From: Datnioides undecimradiatus
Lineage: Eukaryota > Chordata > Actinopteri > Lobotiformes > Datnioididae
Reading direction: 5' to 3'
Assembly (NCBI GenBank): GCA_008933995.1
Contig: WARS01000009.1
Span: forward strand, 4,434,001 to 4,498,000
Length of the DNA: 64,000 nt
Both the position numbers and the translations under genes were made by a program. The notes under the pieces are model-generated. The model ran no database searches, had not been told where the DNA came from, and was given only the letters and a program-made list of their open reading frames with translations. Shown one piece after another: positions 36,101 to 46,774 of this stretch. The first letter of the stretch is position 1. Each line of letters begins with the position of its first letter.

Positions 36101-39100
36101 TTGAACCTGCCACTGCGTGTTTGTCAAGTTTTGCAATAGAGAATGACCAGTTTCTTCAGAAGAAAATCAATGCTTTGTGTCATGACTTTGGACTCATGTT
36201 AAGTATTAAGTATGTTAAGATTTTTAAACGCAAAGTCACGTGCAGCGTTTCGATGAGTCACTGTATTTAGTAGCATCGCTTGTGGTTCAATGACTGGGGC
36301 TTTCCAAAAACATGTACACCTCAGTGTTTGAAGCTTTCTTTCATTTATGCCTGGGACATTTAGATGGTAATGAACCACAGTTTTTGTTTCGAAGACCCAT
36401 AGCATTAGAGGGAGGACAATAGAAAAACAACTACCGTAATTGAATAATTGTTTAATTTCAAACTTGGCTAAATCAAGTATTTTAATTAAACTATAACTAG
36501 GCTTTGGGCTTTTGGGCTTTAGAAAATGCTGTTATGATGTGATCTGGTACCTGGTTGCTGTGTTCTTTACGCCCCTCCTGTTGTCATTGGTATTGACGGT
36601 GGCAGGGGCAGCGGGGGGCCGACACACCCACTGCCCAAAGGTTGATGCCCAGAAATGTCCTGTAAAATAAGTTAAAAAAAAAAAAAAAAGGCAGAGGGCA
36701 GGGTGTCAGCAGGTGCACACCCCATACACAGTTCTATTGGTTCAACCATGATGCTTTAGAGGGATTTTATTTTGTATTATTATTGTATTATTTTTACTTT
36801 GTAAGTCTATGCATTATTTTTTAGGAAAATCATGCTCATTTTACCTTTTTAAAGCTTCTGTTTTACAGTCATTTTTTCTGCAAAGTTGTGTGGCCACTTG
36901 TGTCCAGTCAAGTAAAGGTCAATTAACCTTTTTTACAGCAGACATTTTGATATATCACACCAGCTGTAACAGTAAAGGTAACCGCATGCAGTATAGTTAA
37001 GCTTGTTTCAGGGTTTTGGTGCTGTGCATGCCGCCTCACTGTTATGGCTTACTTGGACACTGAAATAGGCTCCCAAATAGATTGCAACCATCACCATTAT
37101 TATCAGTTCTAACTGTGCTTTTCATACTACAGCGGGTACGTGAGTTAACTTAGGCGTTGTGGTGTGTTTGTTCATTCTTTCTGTGTTCTCCATTTTCACT
37201 TCTGTATAGCCCCCTTTTTTTTTGCGTCAGTGCCTGTAGCTGTGGCTGAGTTGAATTCTCATTCTGACTGCAAGTCTCATGAGAGAATAAAATTCCAGTT
37301 GCATCTCCAATTTGATGCAAAATCCATTAGAGACATAAAAATAACATAAAAGTACAAAATAACACAATAAAGAGTAAGAACATGAAAATATCACATGGAG
37401 AAATTACACAACACATTTAAAAAAATAGAAAGAGACATTGAACTAGAAGGATACTTGAAGAGCGCAGATGGCTGCTATGTAGGGATGCACCGATACCACA
37501 TTTTTTCAATCCAATTACAAGTACTTATATTTGAGTACTTGCCAATACCGAGTACCAGTATGAGTACTTACTAATGCCATTACACTTTGTACATTTACTT
37601 GAAAACGTGTTTTATTTTCATCAGATATTGTTTCATTCCCTGGCTGTAAGAAGTTGCTGTGACTGACATTTGAACATGATCTCATACCTCAGCTCTAGTA
37701 CGCTGAGAAGACGTCTCAATCCCATATTATCAAGAACCGACAATGGCTGGTCATCAAGAGCAATGTACTGGGTAAGAGACTGTTATTTTCACTGCGAGCG
37801 GGTCGTCTCTTGACATCTTCTCCCTCTTCTCCAGAGTTTGCTGCAAAGTTGGCTGTTGCTGTTTGCCGCTATTAGCAAACTCTTTGAACGCGTCGTGTTG
37901 GTTTTTTAGATGTTTTATCAGATTGCTTGTGTTGAAAGTACTCACTTTGGTCCCTCCTCTTGACAACTTTGCAGAGCATAATTTGCAGTCCGCTTTACTT
38001 TTGTCACCATCATCCACTTTGAAATACCTCCACACCGCCGACATTGCTCCTCCTTGCGCTCAATTAGCACCTGACCGCCCAACTGAACGTCACGCTGCCG
38101 TAAAGTGGTATCGGGTGCTGTGGTATCGGGACACTTTTATGAATACGAGTACGAGTACAGGAACAGGGTATCGGACAGATACCCGATGCTGGTATCGGTA
38201 TCATTGCATCCCTACTCCCAAGACCAATCTTCCACCAAGTTTCATGAAAATTGAGCCAGCAGATTTTCAGTTATCTCACCAACAACCAGACAGACCAACA
38301 AACCAAACCAAGAACAGAATATGCAGAGATAATAACAAGGACCCATAATTAGGTGTAAACATCCAAAATGACAATGGTAAATGCTGTACAAAGTTGTACA
38401 GTGAAAGTACTGTAAAGTTGAGGTGTATTGTAAAGTAAACTTGCAGTTGCAACATTTATGTACGTCTTATTTATTAATGAACTTTTTCATCCTGCTAATT
38501 TCTGTTCAAAATAGAACTTTCTCTGTGCACCTAAGTTTTGTAGCAGCACCGAGGAATGTTCTTGTTTTCATGTGTGTGAGACCCACATCACCAGCGTGGC
38601 CTCCTTTTTGATAGCATCTGCTCTCTCTTCCTGCTTGTTTTTTTTTTTTTGCATTGCATGCACAAATCATGTCAGCTGCTGTTGCTTCTGGTTTCTGCCT
38701 TCATAAGTTGACATTTAAAACCTACTTTAATTATATAGGTGTATAAACTTACTCAGTGTTTGGTAAATAATTATGACTTTGTCATGGTAGGTTGACCTTG
38801 TTTCCGAAGATGACTGTTTGATCTTTTTGTAGTTGTTTGATTTGAAATAAGTTCCCCAATTTTAATTTAAGGTAATTACTTCATAGCAACTGTAAAGGAT
38901 CTTCCAAAAATCAATGAATACACTCTTAATGTACATACAGTTGTGCATTATTCTGTGCAAAGTGCAGAAGAACTGGATCAATCATAGATTTTATCGAGTA
39001 TTTGTAACCTTTTACAGGTTTTATTAAATGGGTAAAACTTCTATGAATACTTCCCCTGAGATGCTCACTATGATGCATTCTCTCTTGTCATTATGCAAGA

Positions 39101-42100
39101 TCTTTTGCACTTTCAGCTGATGTTCAAAAACAAACTTCGAGAAGATAAAACGGAAGTAAAACCTGCGAAAAACAAAAGTGTGTGTGTGTGCGCGTGCGTG
39201 CGTGCGTGTGTGTGTGTGTGCGCGTGCGGGACTGGAGCTGTCTTGTGGTAAGAGCCCTCAACAACCAACATTACTTCTGCGGTTATCACTTCTTTTACAG
39301 TGCATGTATTTCCATCTGTGATTTTTCTTTCACTCACATGTCACTTAGTTATTGAGCCTCTCTCTGACAGTGTGGGCAGATGTTATGTACAGGCACAGAA
39401 ATGTTAGAACAGAGGAAATGAAACTAAAATGTTCTTTTTTCTTTTTTTCTTAAACCTATATACTCATAACAGTTGACTCAAAGTCATGTGAAGGTGTGTT
39501 CAGTAACTAATCCAAAAATCTTTATTTTTGCCTTTAGTGAACTTTAAGCCAGTCTTCATACATTAAAAGTATGAACCACTCCCTCATTCTGCAGGTTAAT
39601 TTTTCTCCTTCATCATCTTTACTCTTGTTTTTCTTTCTTTGACACATAAAGAGAAAATGTCATGTGTGACAATCTGATTATGTGTACTCTCAGTCTGATC
39701 TAATCTGTCTACTTTACCTCCATTTACACTGACCTAAAATGCCATCATGCATAATGAGAACAAGTATTCCTGCCTGCAGGATAAATCTTCAAACATTATG
39801 GCCATTGTCTTTGGTAACCCACAATAAAAGACAATACATTACTGTTCATTCATTTTATATAAAACAGTATTGATTTGTCTATGATAACAAAAAGTTGAAG
39901 TGAGGGGGAATATTTTAGAGGATTTGTAATAAACTAAACACAAAGAAGGCAGAGGAATAGTGTGTGTGTGTGTGTGCGTGTGCGCGTGCGCGCAGTGTGG
40001 ACGCAATAACTCTGCAGTGCTAGGAAGCATGTCCTTCCTTTAATGGATAATGGGCTTTTATAAACACATGCTGAATAAAGCTTGGTAGCCACAGTTCTAA
40101 TCAGCCCTGCCATAAAAATCATTTCGACCTCTTGAAATTCAGAGATTAAATTAACTTGCACCATTGAAGTGAGGGTCAATTACTAAGGGTTGAAAAAGAA
40201 CCTCTTGAATTTGAGGAAGTGTTTGCACATAGACTGCTATAAGGAAATGTCCTTTTCCTGTTAGTCGGTGTTGTACGAGACATAAGAGGAAGTCTGTTAG
40301 AATCTGGTACAGGACTGAAGCTGCAGTCGTAGTCTAGAGGAAGTAGATGACTAGACCTGCTAAAAAATGATCACCAGGAGTATAAATGTGCACCAGTGCC
40401 CTCTAGTGGGAAGTCAGTGGTACTGAAAATAACCAGCCAACCCTAATTTACAGAATTGAACTCACAAGAAGGGCACTGTGAGGGTTGAGTTTAGAGTCTG
40501 TAAATGATGAAGAAAGCCCTTCTGTACCAAAGGGAGGTTCCTCCTCATTGAAAGACTCTATTATTGTCAGACTACAGCTTTCTAAATCACACATTTCTGG
40601 GCAGTATTTCTCTGGGTTTAATAGTTTATTAACAGGAGTTCCAACAACAGTGTAACAAATGTAATCGTTTTGGTCTGATGTTTGAAGATTAGAATGTAAA
40701 CTTTGAAAGGGCTCAGAATATCTGAAATCTGACATGTTGTGTGTCTGTTTTCACAGTGGAGTCGCCGACCAACTTGAGCCTTCACTGCCGTAATCTGCCC
40801 AATGTATTGAGGTGGAGTTACAGCCAGGTTTTGCCAGAGCTGAAGTTTAAAGTAGTTCTTCGTTCGTTAATAAACCCAAGGTAAATGGATGGATGATGTG
40901 CACCCATGCTTGCTTAGTGTCTGAGTTATTCATAAATGTGAATATTTAAATTACAGATATCCTTATGTTAGAATACATATAATTAACATTATGTGATTAT
41001 GCTCATATGCAGTTCTCTTTTTAGGTCATAGAAAGCAATATTTAACAAGATATTTGGTATAAGGTCTTTCAGTCTGTTGAAAGGCATTTATTGACCATTA
41101 ACATACATGTACAGCAAGCTTAAAAGCATACTGAAGACATATGATTGTAGTTTATACCTCTAGTCCTTTATGTGCAACCAATGACCCTTTTCTAACCTCT
41201 TTCTGTTATTAATTTCACAGTTTTTCTCATCTTATTTGTTTCTCCAGTCTTTCTCAGGAGCTTTGGGTTGACCCACCAGATCAACATGCGGAGTTTTCAT
41301 TTAACTCTGATCTAAGTGATGACTACTATGTCACTGTAACCGCTGTCATTGGACAGAATGAGTCTGAGAGTGCACCTGGAATCACATTCAGCTATTTCGA
41401 CAACTCTGTAGCGACTCAGAAATGTGAGTAGTGATTTCACTAGTCATAGAGTTTACTATGAGATGTTTCCTTAGAGGACATTTACAGCTGGAGACTGACA
41501 AGCTGCCTTTTTCTCTTTAAACATGTTCAAATTGGGTCTAAAACACAAGGTATTGCCGAGGATGTTTTGACTTTTTTTGCTCATATTTAGTAATAAATCA
41601 CAATATTAGACAAAGTGAAACATTCATAAAACATTAAGAAAACACTTGATGAAAAATTAGGGTCACCAAGGTTAAGACCATCCCTCCTTAGGGGAAGGTA
41701 TATGATGAATGTGTGTGCAAAATTTCACGGCAGTCCATCTAAAAGTAGTTGACACATTTTATTGAAAATCATTTATGTAAACCGATGGATACAAACCCAT
41801 GGATTCAGTGATTCAGAGAACCAGTAAAGTCATTCAAGGTCCCCAAATAGGGTACACCGTCTGGGGACCTTGAATGTTGATGGTGTTCAATTATGACCTA
41901 CCAGTGGCACTAGAAGAAATATCAGGAAATCATCAAAGATTGAAGGATTGATCCTCTGGGCACCACAAATGTCTGCACAAAACTTCCCGGTATTAAGCTC
42001 TTTGAGTCTGGCTCAAAGTGCTGGGCTGAGCTAATAATTCTAATATTGCTAATAATTTGGTAATAATCAAGGAAAACATAAATGTGCCTTGCAAGAAAAA

Positions 42101-44353
42101 CCTCAAATCAGATCTTACCAACAATGCTGAAATGCACTGCATTAGGCGCACAAACTTCAGTCACATTTATACATTCCATTTTCTCTGGGTTAGGTTTACA
42201 TTGATATTGGAAGCGAAGCATTACTTAAAAAGTGGTCTAAAACACTTTAAAGTACCCCATTCAAGTTTTGACTGCATGTTGAGCTTAGGAACAGTGCTTT
42301 CAAATGGGGGTTAGCATTTTGCTTGTATCACATGCATGCCATAAGGACGCTGTACGCACAATATGCAAACACAAGGAGGCACAAACATTTCGGCAATATG
42401 ATGCATGTGGCGGTAACGTGCCAAGAAGTGCAAGGAGAGAGCTGCTCAACAACATAAATGTGAAAAACACAATTTTGCAATTGTTTTGTGAGGAGGAAAT
42501 GCATTTAGCTAGAAGTATTTTGCAACTTTAAAATGTCAGAGCATTCATCATCTTGCCTCAGTATGTCTCCAACACGATGTTGTGATTCAAGTCTTGTTCA
42601 TGTTGCTTCCAGGTTCTTTGGACTTTCCACCAGTTAACGTCACCGCCCCACAGGATGGCAGTGTCCACATCCGTTTCCAGCATCCTGTCTTGTGGTTAAA
42701 TCACACGTTGCGTAGCAGTCGAAGTGGAAAACCATTGAAGATATCGCAGTCTCCGTTTAACGTTGACATAGTGGTCATCAACCAGGTCAGTCACCGATGA
42801 AGTAATTACTGCAGAGAGAATAAGCTGTATACTTGTCAGTTTCCTAATGAAGTTACTACATAGTCAACCTACAATGTTGTATAGATACTGTTGGGATGCG
42901 ATGTTTTGTGGAGAAGAAGCCATACTAATTGATGTATGTGTGTTTGTGTGTGTAGAGCTTTGAGCAGCACCACCGCTTCGACTGTTCGAAGAAGGTGTGT
43001 GAGAAGGAGCTTTCAGTGGATCCCTCACAGGAGAAACACTGTCTGAAGATCTCAGGAGTCATGAGGAAAATATCATTTCAAACCATACAAGAGCACTGCA
43101 TCATGGGAGCTAAACAACTACCAGATAAACAAAACAGTTGAGTGCAATTTGTAAAAACTATTCTTTGTTTTTTTTTGTTTTTCCACTCAAGATTGTTAGA
43201 AAACATTACCACTATGCTGTCATGTATGAATTAATTGTTGACACCAAGTAAAGCTGAATCCTAATGTATAACCTGATGTTGTAGATTGCTGACAAACAAG
43301 CCAAACCATTAAACCCAACACTCACTAACTGTAGACAGAGATGGAGACATTGCATCTCCTTAAGTAAAGTCAAGCCAAAATATCTCCATTGCCCCCTGGT
43401 GGCTGACTGCAGTATAGGTCATAAGTCCTGCTAGCTCCATTAGATGTGACATGGGCCAAAATTAAAAACCTAGTACACATCAGTTCTGACAAGTGTGGTT
43501 TAATTAGTTATTTGACACTATAAAAATATGACATCACGGCCGTTTTAGTTCATGGGTGCATTGGGTTTGAGTCTGGTATGTATGTGTGTGACCTCAGTAC
43601 TGAAGGTCCATACCCTCATCACTACCGTGCGGTATCACAACCCACTGCGTCTGTACAATAAATGCATATCATTATTTATTTTTACATCTGTTTTGTCTAG
43701 ATTCCATCTTTATCATCATTGGGGGAGTCGTCTTGTTCTTGGCTGTATTTACCCTTGTCATCATCATGGTGTACAAAAAAACTACCCATCCCTGGTCTTC
43801 TACGCCGGACGCTATGGTACGTATGTTCAGCTTTGGCTTTATCTGATGAGCCTCACTCAAATAGAAATGATTTGGTTTGAATAGACTAGAAGACTTTATC
43901 CCCACCGAAGGAACAGTTTTAAATTTTAATTTAAGAAAACATTTCCTCTTTGTGTCTTTAAAGACATTCACGAGTCGACTGAAGCAGCTGACCTTTGGAC
44001 TGGTTCAAGAGCAGGTCGTTGTGCCAGAACTGGGGCCTTCCTCACCCACAGCTCTTCTGAAAACCACAGAGAACGAAGACAGAGGAGAGACAGAATTTAC
44101 TCCTACTGAAACTTCTTCTCCTGACATCCGCGCACGCATAGGGGTGTCGACCGTGGATGAAGACGTTGTGTGTGACGTTGTTGAGGTAGGTGATGGTGAA
44201 GAACCTGGGTACATGGCGGGCAAAAACTTTGACAACTCTGATGAAGGTGTCGATGAGACAGTGTCGGCAAGTGATGGCCCCTCCGGTTATGAGAAACGCC
44301 CCGTGTTTGTCCAGTTAGCACCAGATGAAGAGGCTGAGGGCTACCGTGCCTGA
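33118..44353 (+). CDS. ifngr1: Interferon-gamma receptor 1 (class II cytokine receptor)
   Basis: Seven coding exons: 33118-33184, 40757-40880, 41248-41423, 42613-42785, 42956-43136, 43701-43816 and 43964-44353. They join in frame to 408 codons plus stop with phases 1,2,1,0,1,0, the class II cytokine receptor pattern. Exon 1 codes a signal peptide (MDVTGIYSAFLCLILSRITTA). Exons 2-5 code two fibronectin-III-like domains. Exon 6 carries the membrane span (about residues 243-265) and exon 7 a tail of about 140 residues. The end, GYEKRPVFVQL followed by EGYRA, parallels the mammalian STAT1-docking site GYDKPHVLVDL and later IGYRP, placing the docking tyrosine at about residue 388. The receptor binds IFN-gamma at the cell surface and signals through JAK1/STAT1. 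Fish have two IFNGR1-type receptors (CRFB13, CRFB17); I cannot say which this is. The exon 5 donor is weak (aca/gttgag). Intron 1 is 7.6 kb and repeat-laden. Confidence 0.88.
35175..35660 (-). mobile_element. LINE-like 3' end in ifngr1 intron 1
   Basis: Reverse complemented, the low-coordinate end reads 'GGCAATAAAGACAATTCTGA' followed by TTCTGATT. This matches the 3' tail of a fish non-LTR element ending in AATAAAG(N)TGATTC repeats. The body has 'gtgcaaagtagtgccaagta' and 'gtgcaagtaaggtgaacagt' words typical of its 3' UTR. No reverse-transcriptase frame remains. The 5' limit is uncertain. Confidence 0.5.
37480..38214 (-). mobile_element. Internally deleted hAT-type DNA transposon
   Basis: The element starts with TAGGGATGCACCGATACC, and its right end reverse-complements to TAGGGATGCAATGATACCGA, so the terminal inverted repeats share TAGGGATGCA and a GATACC word. 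The flanking 8-mers ctgctatg and ctcccaag agree at five positions, consistent with a worn 8-bp hAT target duplication. Inside, the minus strand keeps only the N-terminal BED-finger part of the transposase. It lies in ifngr1 intron 1. At 735 bp it is a non-autonomous derivative. Confidence 0.75.
37754..38044 (-). pseudogene. hAT transposase fragment with BED zinc finger
   Basis: 96 codons starting MSAVWRYFKVDDGDKSKADC. VWRYF is the BED-domain start, CKLC and HLKNQH supply the Cys2-His2 zinc ligands, and SRDDPLAVKIT is the region normally followed by the hAT catalytic domain. The frame ends soon after that word, and the catalytic RNase-H-like core and dimerisation domain are absent. It could at most bind DNA; more likely it is an inert remnant. 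Confidence 0.75.
38215..38345 (+). repeat. Dispersed repeat 3' fragment next to the hAT element
   Basis: 'ccaccaagtttcatgaaaat' followed by 'tgagccagcagattttcagt' and 'accagacagaccaacaaacc' resembles the end of a widespread fish repeat (CAAGTTTCATGAAAATCGG... then ACAAACAAACC). It starts right at the hAT edge, so the hAT may have inserted into it. The left half was not recognised with confidence. Confidence 0.4.
39176..39230 (+). repeat. (TG)/(CG) microsatellite in ifngr1 intron 1
   Basis: Mixed TGTG/CGTG array. A similar TG/CG array lies at 39959-39993. Both are alternating purine-pyrimidine, hence potential Z-DNA. Confidence 0.85.
41640..42030 (-). repeat. Dispersed teleost repeat in ifngr1 intron 3
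   Basis: 'tgtgcaaaatttcacggcag' then 'tccatctaaaagtagttgac', and 'gattgatcctctgggcacca' then 'caaatgtctgcacaaaactt', match a fish repeat containing 'GGATTCATCCTCTGGGGACC', 'ATGAATGTCTGTACAAAATT' and 'TCATGGCAATCCATC'. Two partial units appear in tandem. Family name not assigned; strand uncertain. Confidence 0.5.
43330..43600 (+). repeat. Dispersed teleost repeat in ifngr1 intron 5
   Basis: 'gccaaaatatctccattgcc' followed by 'ccctggtggctgactgcagt' and 'ataggtcataagtcctgcta' matches a dispersed fish repeat I recognise by 'CTGGTGGCTGGCTGCAGTAT'. Limits approximate. It lies between exons 5 and 6. Confidence 0.5.
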
Positions 44354-44591
44354 AAGCGGAACATGACCTTGTGGAACTCTGAATGTTTGACATCAGTCCG
44401 AACGAAGCACTTTACTGCAAGTCAAAAGTCAAGTCAAGTCATTGCAGGGGAGTTGTGGTTACAAATTCCAGGTTTTTGTCAGACCATGTCGGTGCCAAGT
44501 AAAAGCAGAATCAAGAACATACCTTGTTAGTCCAGGTAAATACATTTATTGCATTAACATTTCAAGGCAGCACAAGAAGCAGCCTTTGTCA

Positions 44592-44597
44592 AATAAA
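44592..44597 (+). terminator. ifngr1: Proximal candidate poly(A) signal of ifngr1
   Basis: AATAAA about 240 nt after the ifngr1 stop codon. A second, better-looking signal lies at 47798-47803. Confidence 0.4.
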
Positions 44598-45594
44598 TTT
44601 CAGCAAGGCATTTGCAGCCAGAGGTGAATGGCCTCACAGACATAAGATAAAATGGATCGGATCATGTAACTGCAAAATTAGATCAGTAGTAATGTCCATC
44701 TATGAATTATTCCTGATATTTGTTATTCAAACCCCTGCAGCCAATGATCGATTTTGCTGCAATCACCTAATAGTACTTGTAGGTAAGCACCTTATATAAC
44801 ATGATAAATGAAATTACTTTCATGTGATAAACACTTAGAATACGTCTTCTCATGTGTCCATGGGGCCTCAGGAGGTTTCCATTGTTGAGGCAATTACTCA
44901 TTCACGTGATTTTGAACAGATATGTGGCGTGGCTGTGTAGCAGCTGTGTCAGGAAAAAGAAAGGAATTTTTGCCTTTTTGTTTTTTAAGTTTTAAACTGT
45001 TGCGTTAAAAAAAGCAGGCAGAAATACAGATTTTACAAGACGAGCGATGTATGGGCCTTTGGGAGTGTTGGAAGTTGCACTATTATCTTAACCAAGTTCC
45101 TTTAATTGCAATTGTAAGTAAACGTCCTATCATCGACCTTTACCAATAATAGTAGTAATGATGACATTCAGATGCTCTTTCATACTGTCTCTATCTGTAC
45201 ATCATAGAGTAGTCATTTGTGTCCTTTGCATGCGAATAGACAATATTATATTCAACAGTTACCATGGTGGGTGGTCAAAATACTGTATTCACTATGGAAA
45301 AGTGTGTCTTATACATGTTACCAATGTCCCCTTGCTCTGTTGCACTTCTGTGTTCTGACTGTTAACTTCTCTAATGTGATGTTTTTCTATAATGTAGTAT
45401 ATTGGGCAGACTTGTTTACAAGGCAGATTTGATAGGTTTGATTGGACCTCTAAAAAAAAGGGAGTGGGACTTGTTTGTCTCCTCCTATACTTGCTAGTAG
45501 CTCAAGAGGAGGAGAATGATGGGCAACAGTGTAAATTATCCACAGGAAATACCACAGGCTGTTTGAGGGTTAGCTGTTATCTCCAGAATACATA

Positions 45595-46772
45595 CACTAT
45601 ATTGCCAAAAGTATTCACTCAGCCATCCAAATCAATGAATTCAGGTGTATAAAATCAAGCACCTAAGCACGCAGACTACTTCTACAAACATTTGTGAAAG
45701 AATGGGTCGCACTCAGGAGCTCAGTGAATTCCAGCGTGGCACCGTGATAGGATGCCACCTGTGCAATAAGTCCAGTCGTGAAATTTCCTCACTGCTAAAT
45801 ATTCCACAGTCAACTGTTAGTGGTATTATAACAGGATGGAAGCGATTGGGAACAACAGCAACTCAGCCACGAAGTGGTAGGCCACGTAAAAGCACAGAGT
45901 GGGGTCAGCGGATGCTGAGGCACAGAGGTCGCAAACTTTCTGCAGAGTCAATAGCTACAGGCCTCCAAACTTCACGTGGCCTTCAGATTAGCCCAAGAAC
46001 AGTGCATAGAGAGCTTCATGGAATGGGTTTCCATGGCCGAGCTGCTGCATCCAAGCCTTACATCACCAAGTGCAATGCAAAGCGTCGGATGCAGTGGTGT
46101 AAAGCATGGCGCCACTGGACTCTAGAGCAGTGGAGACGTGTTCTCTGGAGTGATGAATCACGCTTCTCCGTCTGGGCAATGTGATGGACGAGTCTGGGTT
46201 TGGCGATTGCCAGGAGAACGGTACCGGTCTGAGTGAATTGTGTAAAGTGTAAAGTTTGGTGGCGGGGAGATTATGGTGTGGGGTTGTTTCTCAGGAGCTC
46301 GGCCCCTTAGTTCTAGTGAAAGGAACTCTTAATGCTTCAGCATACCAAGACATTTTGGACAATTTCATGCTCCCAACTTTGTGGGAACAGTTTGGGGATG
46401 GCCCCTTCCTGTTCCAACATGACTGTGCACCAGTGCACAAAGCAAGGCCCATAAAGACGTGGATGAGCGAGTTTGGTGTGCAAGAACTTGACTGGCCTGC
46501 ACAGAGTCCTGACCTCAACCCCATAGAACACCTTTGGGATGAATTAGAGCTGAGACTGTGAGCGAGGCCTTCTCGTCCAACATCAGTGTCTGACCTCACA
46601 AATGTGCGTCTGGAAGAATGGTCAAAAATTCCCATAAACTCAATCCTAAACTTTGTGGAAAGCCTTCCCAGAAGAGTTGAAGCTGTTATATCATATTAAA
46701 TCCTATGGATTAAGAATGGCATGTCACTCAAGTTCATATGCATGTGATGCATGTACTTTTGGCAATATAATG
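45595..46772 (+). mobile_element. Tc1-family DNA transposon (decayed)
   Basis: The left end CACTATATTGCCAAAAGTA and the right end TACTTTTGGCAATATAATG are inverted repeats with one mismatch. They are flanked by TA dinucleotides (45593-45594 and 46773-46774), the Tc1/mariner target duplication. At 1178 bp it is near the usual full length and both ends are present, but its transposase is broken. It lies between the ifngr1 stop codon and il22ra2, in ifngr1 orientation. Confidence 0.92.
45702..46680 (+). pseudogene. Tc1 transposase pseudogene
   Basis: Begins MGRTQELSEFQRGTVIGCHL, followed by a paired-type HTH region with the GRPRK-like word GRPRKS. The catalytic words are present: WSDES (first Asp), QHDCAPVHK (second Asp) and DLNPIEHLWDELE (Glu), the DD34E pattern. 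The first frame stops at 46184 after SVWAM because of an extra base near 46175. The rest lies in another frame from about 46256 and meets a TGA at 46559-46561 where an Arg codon is expected. At least two disabling changes therefore make it non-functional. Confidence 0.9.
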
Positions 46773-46774
46773 TA

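Noticed and set aside
42057-42531. Two open frames in ifngr1 intron 3
   Set aside because: No family resemblance and no splice sites that would keep the receptor frame; probably decayed repeat.
33118-44353. IFNAR (CRFB1/2/5) or IFNGR2 as identity for the first receptor
   Set aside because: The YEKRP...VQL and EGYR tail motifs and the partner il22ra2 point to IFNGR1.
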